A DNA stretch of 5,071 nucleotides from assembly GCA_029859455.1 (NCBI GenBank), contig JAOUDE010000213.1:1-5071 (forward strand), in the 5' to 3' direction. Shown piece after piece: positions 1 to 5,071 of the stretch. The position numbers and the translations under genes are program-made. Below the pieces are notes generated by a model, which saw only the letters and a list, made by a program, of their open reading frames with translations, was not told the origin of the DNA and searched no databases. Source of the DNA: Ignavibacteria bacterium. GTDB taxonomy: Bacteria; Bacteroidota; Ignavibacteria; UBA10030; UBA6906. How positions within the stretch are numbered: position 1 is the first letter of the stretch; each line of letters begins with the position of its first letter.

Positions 1-606
1 TCATGTCATCACATAGGGATCGAGGTTCTCACGCAGAGCGGCGCGGGCTCTCCTGAGCCGCGACTTGGTCGCTTCCACCGTTATGTTCAACGCTTTTGAG
101 GTCTCAAGTGCACTCAACCCTTCCAGGTCCCGGAGGACAAACACAAGACGATATGACATCGGCAGCTTCCTTATTGCGTTGTCCAACGCTTCACGAAGCT
201 CCCTGTCCATAACACGGTCAAGCGGAGAACGTCCCTCCCTTGAGGAGGGGAGCGATACCCTCGCGTTGACGATTTCATCATTGTAACTCACATGAGCTTT
301 TTGCGATTTCTCACTCCGAAATTTCATCAGGCAATGGTTTGTTACAATCCTGTAGAGCCACGTGCTGAGGCGCGCCCTTCCATCGAACTGGTTCAGCTTG
401 CGGTACATATTGACAAAGGTATCCTGAAACGCCTCCTCTGCCTTCTCCCGGTCACGGCACACCTTGAAGGCGTACCGGTACACAACACCTTCAAGATTCC
501 TGACCAGTTTCGTAAAGGCCGCCTGATCCCCTGCTCTTGCTCTTGCCAGCAGCTCTTTTTCAGCTTTCTTGCTGGCAACCGGATTGGCTTTTCCCGCCGG
601 CTTCAT
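1..606 (-). CDS. ECF-type RNA polymerase sigma factor (sigma-70 family)
   Basis: This 201-aa protein should direct core RNA polymerase to a specific promoter set. Sigma region 2 spans about residues 31-98, with the core-binding and -10-recognition helices visible around AEEAFQDTFVNMYRKLNQF (56-74) and LSTWLYRIVTNHCLMKFR (80-97). A linker of about 30 residues follows. Region 4 spans about 130-195, with LPMSYRLVFVLRDLEGLS (148-165) and the -35-binding helix-turn-helix TVEATKSRLRRARAAL (176-191). Regions 1 and 3 are absent and the length is normal for ECF sigmas. I chose the ATG at 606; a TTG at 621 would add five residues (MLHWS) and cannot be excluded, and neither start has a well-spaced Shine-Dalgarno. 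The N-terminal 18 residues are lysine/alanine-rich. The gene ends in ATGA: its TGA overlaps a possible ATG at position 4, suggesting translational coupling to an off-window gene, often an anti-sigma factor in this family. Family is certain; the ECF subgroup and regulon are not. Confidence 0.93.
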   Translation of the reverse strand: MKPAGKANPVASKKAEKELLARARAGDQAAFTKLVRNLEGVVYRYAFKVCRDREKAEEAFQDTFVNMYRKLNQFDGRARLSTWLYRIVTNHCLMKFRSEKSQKAHVSYNDEIVNARVSLPSSREGRSPLDRVMDRELREALDNAIRKLPMSYRLVFVLRDLEGLSALETSKALNITVEATKSRLRRARAALRENLDPYVMT

Positions 607-753
607 ACTCCAATGTAACAAATCAGTTGGGCGCTACCAACCAGCGCTTTCCAGGATCTGTTTCCATAGAAGACCGGGGCAACCGGAACTGATGAATCAC
701 AATGCAGCACCGCCGCCACACCTGTAACAAGGCAACACGCCACAGGCACAGTC

Positions 754-782
754 TTGATTCTGCGAACAAATCTTCGTATTAT
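754..782 (+). promoter_or_regulatory. Sigma-70-like promoter for the DUF3078-like gene
   Basis: TTGATT (754-759) and TATTAT (777-782) are separated by exactly 17 bp, each close to the housekeeping consensus TTGACA/TATAAT. TATCTTTG at 780-787 overlaps the -10 and fits the Bacteroidota -7 element TAnnTTTG. Transcription would start near 789, leaving a leader of about 110 nt before the ATG at 900. The leader carries a C7 run (816-822) and a T6 run (852-857) but no convincing riboswitch or attenuator. No equally good leftward promoter for the sigma factor gene was found in the 607-899 region. Confidence 0.6.
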
Positions 783-886
783 CTTTGCACCTTTGACTAA
801 AGCCGCACTCCGACACCCCCCCTACTTTGGGCCATTTCCTCGGAGAGAGCCTTTTTTGCCACAAACATGAGTTTCATTTTCCTCAC

Positions 887-892
887 GGAGGA
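887..892 (+). promoter_or_regulatory. Ribosome binding site that fixes the start at 900
   Basis: GGAGGA lies 7 nt before the ATG at 900, an almost ideal Shine-Dalgarno and spacing. It rules in favour of the ATG at 900 over the in-frame ATG at 867, which has no such site and would put eleven extra residues, several of them polar or acidic, in front of the signal peptide. Confidence 0.8.
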
Positions 893-899
893 CAATTAC

Positions 900-1772
900 A
901 TGCCTTTATTGACAAGAATTCTTTTCTGTTTCATTGCACTGGTCTTCGCAGTTGCACCATCCGGCACAATGATGGCACAGGAAGACACGACTGCGGTTCC
1001 GGTGTTCGGCTGGACGCACAGCCTCATTGCCGGATTCGGCCTGACTCAGGCCTCATACACCAACTGGGCTTCCGGCGGCGAAAACTCCCTCGCGTTCACA
1101 GCCACAGCGGACGGAAAATCGACCCAGGACATGGAAACAACCAACTGGGAGACCTCATACAAGTTCGCATATGGACAGTCCCGTGTCGGCACCCAGGGAC
1201 TCCGGAAGACCGATGACAAGATTGACATCTCTTCCGTGCTTATGTTCAAGTTGTGGAACGAGTTCAATCCATATGCAGCAGCCACCTTCAAGAGCCAGTT
1301 TACAACCGGCTACGAGTACGACGCAGTGGGTACCCGGACCGCCGTATCCGCCTGGTTTGATCCTGCCTACATGACTCAGACGGCCGGCATTGAATACAAA
1401 CCGAGTGCATTGATCAAGACACGCTTCGGTGCAGGTTTTCGCGAGACCATTACCTCGAAGTACCCGGTGTATGCCGACGATCCGGAGACAGTTGAAATCG
1501 AGACAACGCTGTTCCAGGGGATTCTGGAATCGGTCACCGATCTCGAGTGGGTGATCGAGGAGAACATCGTGTTTACCTCGAAACTGGAGATGATCGCGCC
1601 TTTCGAATCAATGGATCGTATCATAGTGCGGAATGACAACGTTCTTGCTGCGAAAGTGGGGGATTATTTCACCACCAAGCTCAATGTCGAACTCCTGAAC
1701 GACTGGCGTGTCACGCGCCGGACACAGGTACGGGAGACGGTTTCGATCGGTATAAGCTACGCCCTTCTCTGA
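900..1772 (+). CDS. DUF3078-like outer-membrane beta-barrel protein
   Basis: A 290-aa exported protein. Residues 1-26 form a signal peptide (hydrophobic core LFCFIALVFAVA, likely cleavage after MMA before QEDTT). The mature part has the features I associate with DUF3078, a family of unknown function common in Bacteroidota and Chlorobi: NWASGGENSL at 55-64 early in the domain, and RKTDDKIDISS at 102-112 followed by alternating-hydrophobic strands. The rest is a series of amphipathic beta-strands with aromatic girdle residues, ending VRETVSIGISYALL, consistent with a barrel inserted in the outer membrane. The C-terminal residue is Leu rather than the more usual Phe. The start is set by a strong ribosome binding site. 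It is transcribed divergently from the ECF sigma gene and is followed by a strong hairpin, so it is probably monocistronic. Family assignment rests on motif recognition, not a profile search; the molecular role is unknown. Confidence 0.85.
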   Translation: MPLLTRILFCFIALVFAVAPSGTMMAQEDTTAVPVFGWTHSLIAGFGLTQASYTNWASGGENSLAFTATADGKSTQDMETTNWETSYKFAYGQSRVGTQGLRKTDDKIDISSVLMFKLWNEFNPYAAATFKSQFTTGYEYDAVGTRTAVSAWFDPAYMTQTAGIEYKPSALIKTRFGAGFRETITSKYPVYADDPETVEIETTLFQGILESVTDLEWVIEENIVFTSKLEMIAPFESMDRIIVRNDNVLAAKVGDYFTTKLNVELLNDWRVTRRTQVRETVSIGISYALL

Positions 1773-1785
1773 TTTCCCTCCATGT

Positions 1786-1818
1786 TCTCTGAGCCGGAGT
1801 ACTCCTCCGGCTCAGAGA
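1786..1818 (+). terminator. Strong hairpin after the DUF3078-like gene, probable terminator
   Basis: A perfect 14-bp stem (TCTCTGAGCCGGAG at 1786-1799 paired with CTCCGGCTCAGAGA at 1805-1818) encloses a 5-nt loop, starting 13 nt after the stop codon. It is not followed by a T run; the next bases are TTGTGATA and then ten C. It is therefore not a textbook intrinsic terminator. It may still end or stabilise the 3' end of the upstream mRNA, possibly with Rho. The hairpin itself is unmistakable; the terminator function is inferred from position. Confidence 0.6.
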
Positions 1819-1826
1819 TTGTGATA

Positions 1827-1836
1827 CCCCCCCCCC
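1827..1836. repeat. Homopolymer tract C10
   Basis: Ten consecutive C, nine bases past the hairpin and about 495 bp before the TonB receptor start. Long C/G runs can slip during replication and also cause sequencing or assembly errors. No reading frame with support crosses it, so any length change would affect regulation or nothing at all. A shorter C7 run sits at 816-822 in the leader of the previous gene. Confidence 0.9.
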
Positions 1837-2232
1837 GGTACACTTCCCGGTTCTTTGATTCTTTGCGGAGAAATGGCGAACTTTATCCGTTGTCATCACT
1901 GAACGAAATACTGTGATCCATCCGGTCATCCATACTTTTTGCTGCCTGCTTCTGGCAACAAACTACTTTGCTTTCCAGGTTGAACTCTTTGAAGAGGAAT
2001 ACGAGCAGAACCATCGCACAATGTCAGAATGTGAGAGCTTCGCAGCTCCGACTCTGACCTGGGAATCATTTGACAAGAACAATGCTCCGAAAGCCTTCAC
2101 CATTGAACCCCTGTTGTTCGGAACGGTGGTTGCTGTTTGTGGAGCGCAATCAGTCCACAAACCCCCTCCCCGCCGTCAGACCTCCATTATCCGTGACAAA
2201 TCACCACCTTCCGGCCTTCGAACAACAGTCCA

Positions 2233-2242
2233 GAAACGTTTC
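2233..2242. promoter_or_regulatory. Possible operator palindrome upstream of the TonB receptor
   Basis: GAAACGTTTC is a perfect 10-bp palindrome 88 bp before the receptor ATG. Its centre AAACGTTT resembles the core of LacI/GalR-family operators. A related half-site, GAAACGT at 2286-2292, lies 53 bp downstream, close to five helical turns. No regulator gene is in the window. A 10-bp palindrome can arise by chance, so this is only a candidate. Confidence 0.25.
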
Positions 2243-2330
2243 AATGCACTGAGCGTCTGACGGGCAGCTTCAACCCGGGGCCTCAGAAACGTGGACAGGT
2301 CCATCAAACGATCCACCAGACGGATATTCC

Positions 2331-4472
2331 ATGCGAATCTTTTCCATCGCTCTTTTCGGAGTCCTGGTTCCGGCCGGTTTCGGCCATACCTTCACGTACG
2401 CACAGGACAGTACAGCCGTACTGACCGATACCACGATCACGTATTCAATCGATGAGGTTGTGGTCACCGGGACCCGAACGTACAAGAGGATTATCGACAT
2501 CCCTTTTTCCATCCAGCGGGTCGGGCAGAGTCAGTTCCGGTTCGACCGGAAGGTCAGCACATACGACGTACTCGGGTCGGTACCGGGCCTCTTCATGGAA
2601 TCACGCTACGGGAACCATGACACCCGTCTCTCGATCCGCGGCTTCGGGAGCAGGTCCAACAGCGGCATCAGAGGGGTCCGGATCCTGCTCGACGGGATTC
2701 CGGAATCGGAACCAGACGGGCAGACCAGGATCGAAGCAATCGATTTCCAGTCGATCGGAAGCATTGAGATCGTTAAGGGAAATTCCTCCTCCTTGTACAC
2801 GAATGCCCCGGGAGGCGTGATCAATTTCATCAATGACAATACGTTTCCCAGCAGCCACCTGATCAGTTTCAACCAGTTCGGATCGTTCGGGCTGCGCCAG
2901 AACGGATTCAAGACCGGCATCCGCACACATGAATACGGGTTTCTCACCACGTACTCGTATCACCAGGCCAGGGGTTACCGCGCACACAGTGAAGATTACT
3001 GGCATATCCTGAATTCGGTCCTTGAAGCCTCTCCCGGTGACGACTCAAAACTGAGCGTCCATGGATACTTCGTCGACGGCCTGATCCGGCTCCCCGGATC
3101 CCTGACGGCCGAACAGTTCCGGATCGATCCGTATCAGGCAAATCAGCGCGACGTTGATCGGGACTCCAAGCGAATCTCAAGAAAAGGACGGGTCGGAATC
3201 CGCTACCAGTCGTTCTTCGGAGAAGCAAACAACCATGAGGTGGAAGTTACGACGTACGGAACTTTCAAGTACTTTGAGCGAACAAGCAATGTCTACCGGA
3301 TCATCAACCGTACAGGCCTGGGCGCGAGCGGACGGTATGTCTACCATTACCCGATGTTCGGCCGTCGTCACGAATTCTCCGTCGGTGGAGATGTGTTCTA
3401 CCAGGGGGGACCGATCGAGTTTTACCAGAATATCGGCGGTATGAAGAGCGATATTCTGACCGGTCTGACTGATGAAACGATCAGCAACGCCGGCGCGTAT
3501 TTCCAGATGACATTCAACCTTCTCCCGGAACAGATGGATCTGCTGTTGACCGGCCGTTACGATAAGGTGGTCTTCGATGTCAGGAATCAGATTCTGGCGG
3601 CCCAGAACTCATACCGGCGATTCGAAGATTTTACCCCAAAAGCGGCGCTCAATTATAAACTCACACCGACGATCGCCCTCTACACTTCGTACGGACTGAG
3701 TTTCGATTCGCCGGCAGGGAACGAACTGGATAACTTCCCCACCAGCTCCGATCCGAACTCCCTGCTGAATCCCGACCTGGAACCCCAGGAATCGAAGAAC
3801 TTCGAGCTTGGCATCAAGGGGAATGTGATCGCATTCAATGCTCCGGTCTTTGAACGGGTGGGATTCGAAGTAACCTATTTCCATTCGCTGATCGAAAATG
3901 AGATCGTCCCGTTTGAAGTCTTCGGAGACGTCTTCTTCCGTAATTCGGCCCGGACCAGAAAACAGGGTGTCGAGGTTGGCGTAGAAGCAACGATCATCCC
4001 AGGTCTCACAGCCAACGTTGCCTATACTTACTCCAATTTCACGTACGACGAGTACAGGGCGGGAGTGGTCCAGTTCGATTCTGTCGGAAATATCGTCACA
4101 TCGAATCAGGATTTCTCCGGAAATATCGCACCGAGCACCCCGATGCACTACGGCTCTGTTTCCCTGTCTTACAACCACGATTTCTCGGAGCAGGTGGGTG
4201 CGTTCCTGAAGGGGACATACCGGTATGCAACCGGCATGTATGTGGATGATGCGAACTCTGCAAAAACCGAGGGATACGGGCTCACGGGTCTCACGGGAGG
4301 AACGGACCTGACGTTTGGATCGTTCAACATTCTGCTCTCTGGCGGCGTTCAGAACATCGCTGACAAAGTGTACGTCGCCTTCGTTAACACCAATTCTGCG
4401 CGGGAGGAGTTTTACGAAGCGGGAGAGCCGGTCAATTATTTCGGAAGCATTAATCTGGGGTATACGTTTTGA
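2331..4472 (+). CDS. TonB-dependent outer-membrane receptor (FecA/siderophore-receptor type)
   Basis: A complete 713-aa receptor that should import a scarce ligand across the outer membrane using TonB/ExbBD energy. Residues 1-24 are a signal peptide (cleavage YA before QDS). A TonB-box-like segment, DEVVVTGTR, is at 41-49. The plug domain spans about 50-170, with RLSIRGFGSRS (99-109), ILLDGIPESEPDGQ (118-131) and IEIVKGNSSSLYTNAPGGVI (145-164). The remainder is the beta-barrel, with the common receptor motif NPDLEPQESKNFELGIKG at 480-497, and the protein ends INLGYTF with a terminal Phe, as expected for BamA-dependent insertion. There is no N-terminal carboxypeptidase-like domain, so it is not SusC-like. 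No N-terminal signalling domain is present either, so it should not regulate a sigma factor in the FecA/FecR manner. The best ribosome binding site is weak (CGGA, 6 nt before ATG). The plug resembles iron-complex receptors, but the ligand cannot be assigned. The Asp-box gene follows after 20 bp without a terminator. Confidence 0.95.
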   Translation: MRIFSIALFGVLVPAGFGHTFTYAQDSTAVLTDTTITYSIDEVVVTGTRTYKRIIDIPFSIQRVGQSQFRFDRKVSTYDVLGSVPGLFMESRYGNHDTRLSIRGFGSRSNSGIRGVRILLDGIPESEPDGQTRIEAIDFQSIGSIEIVKGNSSSLYTNAPGGVINFINDNTFPSSHLISFNQFGSFGLRQNGFKTGIRTHEYGFLTTYSYHQARGYRAHSEDYWHILNSVLEASPGDDSKLSVHGYFVDGLIRLPGSLTAEQFRIDPYQANQRDVDRDSKRISRKGRVGIRYQSFFGEANNHEVEVTTYGTFKYFERTSNVYRIINRTGLGASGRYVYHYPMFGRRHEFSVGGDVFYQGGPIEFYQNIGGMKSDILTGLTDETISNAGAYFQMTFNLLPEQMDLLLTGRYDKVVFDVRNQILAAQNSYRRFEDFTPKAALNYKLTPTIALYTSYGLSFDSPAGNELDNFPTSSDPNSLLNPDLEPQESKNFELGIKGNVIAFNAPVFERVGFEVTYFHSLIENEIVPFEVFGDVFFRNSARTRKQGVEVGVEATIIPGLTANVAYTYSNFTYDEYRAGVVQFDSVGNIVTSNQDFSGNIAPSTPMHYGSVSLSYNHDFSEQVGAFLKGTYRYATGMYVDDANSAKTEGYGLTGLTGGTDLTFGSFNILLSGGVQNIADKVYVAFVNTNSAREEFYEAGEPVNYFGSINLGYTF

Positions 4473-4492
4473 AGAAGAAGGGATGGGACATC

Positions 4493-5071
4493 ATGAGGGG
4501 ATTCAACCGGGCACTCGCCCTGATTACCACTGTGACATTATCTGCCAGCTGCATTCTCACAGCCGGTCAGCCGGCAGGAGGCTCCCTTTCGGTCGGTGAG
4601 AGTTTTCGGATCTACCCGAGCATGGTGTCGCAATCGGAAACATTCATTGCCCGTCACCCCGGCAACCATTCGATTCTTTTCGTCAGCGCTAACACGATCA
4701 ACCTGATGACGGGGTTTGTCAGCGAAGGCGTGTATGTCTCCACGGATGCCGGGACCTCCTGGAGGGGATCCGATACCTGCAGCGGAACACCGATCAATTT
4801 CCATGGCGGCGACCCCGGCATCGCAATTGACAAAGACGGGAGATTTGTGCTGATCCGCCTCGGAAACACCGTTGATGGGTTGTATTCTCATTTTTCGACC
4901 GACAACGGGCTCACCTGGTCATCCCAGCGGACAGTGACACTGAATCAGCAGGACCGCGCGACATGCGCCTCCGATGGAAATCCGGCGAGTCCATACTACG
5001 GAAGGAGCTACGCGGCCTGGGTTGAGTTTGCAATCCCCTACCCCGTTCGGTTCGTGTTTACGGATGACGGT
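4493..5071 (+). CDS. Exported Asp-box (BNR) beta-propeller protein, 3' end outside window
   Basis: An open frame of 193 codons that runs without a stop to the window end. The N-terminus is a signal sequence (MRGFNRALALITTVTLSASC); it may be a standard signal peptide cut near AGQ (24-26) or, less likely, a lipoprotein with Cys20, because the lipobox is poor. Two Asp-boxes of the pattern S-x-D-x-G-x-x-W are clear: STDAGTSW at 83-90 and STDNGLTW at 135-142. FTDDG at 189-193 may begin a third. Between them, GGDPGIAIDKDGRFVL (105-120) and SPYYGRSYAAWVEF (166-179) look like propeller-blade strands of sialidase-fold proteins. Asp-boxes mark the fold, not sialidase activity. AAGGGA at 4478-4483 lies 9 nt before the ATG. 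An in-frame TTG at 4469, overlapping the receptor's TGA, would add eight residues (MKKKGWDI) and is a possible alternative. The 20-bp spacing implies an operon with the TonB receptor. In this lineage such proteins often end in a type IX secretion tail, which would be off-window. Confidence 0.88.
   Translation, partial: MRGFNRALALITTVTLSASCILTAGQPAGGSLSVGESFRIYPSMVSQSETFIARHPGNHSILFVSANTINLMTGFVSEGVYVSTDAGTSWRGSDTCSGTPINFHGGDPGIAIDKDGRFVLIRLGNTVDGLYSHFSTDNGLTWSSQRTVTLNQQDRATCASDGNPASPYYGRSYAAWVEFAIPYPVRFVFTDDG

Larger units (their letters stand above)
1819..2330. other. Long intergenic region upstream of the TonB receptor gene
   Basis: About 510 bp between the hairpin and the receptor start without a gene I can support. 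The longest open frame on the plus strand runs 1913-2260 from a GTG (115 codons). It has no Shine-Dalgarno, no recognisable domain and no clear signal peptide, so I leave it uncalled. Minus-strand frames are shorter and equally featureless. A perfect TTGACA at 2070-2075 has no matching -10 element, and I find no strong promoter, Fur-like box, B12-riboswitch box or tRNA. The stretch does contain the C10 run (1827-1836), the palindrome GAAACGTTTC (2233-2242) and a 9-bp direct repeat CAGAAACGT (2231-2239 and 2284-2292). It probably holds the receptor's promoter and a leader. Confidence 0.6.

Noticed and set aside
829..857. Possible attenuator: GGGCC to GAGCC stem followed by T6 in the leader of the DUF3078-like gene
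   Set aside because: Only about three consecutive base pairs form, with mismatches inside; too weak to be a terminator.
867..899. Upstream in-frame ATG for the DUF3078-like protein
   Set aside because: It lacks a ribosome binding site, whereas the ATG at 900 has GGAGGA at ideal spacing and starts directly on a normal signal peptide.
2070..2098. Perfect TTGACA -35 hexamer in the intergenic gap
   Set aside because: No -10-like hexamer occurs 16-18 bp downstream (the sequence there is GC-rich) and no TAnnTTTG element follows.
2601..3005. Long minus-strand and alternative-frame open frames inside the receptor gene (also 3609-4178 minus and 2452-2820 plus)
   Set aside because: They lie wholly within the well-supported receptor reading frame, show no domains, and reflect codon composition of that gene.
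4281..4297. Short tandem repeat CTCACGGG x2 (4281-4288 and 4290-4297)
   Set aside because: It encodes GLTGLTG within the receptor barrel and has only two units; best explained as coding sequence.
4483..4599. ATG at 4483 in another frame upstream of the Asp-box gene
   Set aside because: That frame closes by 4599 with no recognisable protein, while the ATG at 4493 opens a frame with a signal peptide and Asp-boxes.
4604..4618. FRIYP at residues 38-42 of the Asp-box protein as the sialidase F/Y-R-I-P arginine motif
   Set aside because: The Pro is displaced by a Tyr, and no other catalytic sialidase residues can be verified in the truncated protein; Asp-boxes alone do not show sialidase activity.

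Overview
The window holds four protein-coding genes and two sizeable non-coding stretches. It appears to come from a Gram-negative bacterium of the Bacteroidota/Chlorobiota/Ignavibacteriota (FCB) group. Three things point there: an outer-membrane protein with the hallmarks of the DUF3078 family, which is typical of that group; a complete TonB-dependent receptor; and a sequence, TATCTTTG, that fits the Bacteroidota -7 element TAnnTTTG. Moderate GC content (estimated by eye as a little over half) and a clear Shine-Dalgarno sequence before at least one gene fit a Chlorobi/Ignavibacteria-like lineage better than AT-rich Bacteroidia. That lineage call is an inference, since there is no rRNA or marker gene here.

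Layout. Minus strand, 1-606: an ECF-type RNA polymerase sigma factor. Its TGA overlaps a possible ATG of a next gene that lies outside the window. 607-899: divergent intergenic region with a near-consensus sigma-70 promoter firing rightward. 900-1772: secreted DUF3078-like beta-barrel protein, followed by a strong 14-bp hairpin and a run of ten C. 1773-2330: a 558-bp gap with no convincing gene. 2331-4472: TonB-dependent outer-membrane receptor of FecA/siderophore-receptor type. 4493-5071: start of an exported Asp-box (BNR) beta-propeller protein, cut off by the window end and only 20 bp behind the receptor gene.

How they fit together. All three plus-strand products are exported: two are predicted outer-membrane barrels and one is a periplasmic, surface or secreted protein. 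The receptor and the Asp-box protein are probably co-transcribed, so the propeller could work on or near the receptor's ligand. The substrate cannot be read from the sequence. The sigma factor is transcribed away from these genes and may belong to a separate operon with an off-window partner such as an anti-sigma factor. I see no mobile element, CRISPR array, tRNA, rRNA or recognisable riboswitch. The window reads as fairly ordinary chromosome, and its least explained parts are the 558-bp gap and the C10 tract.
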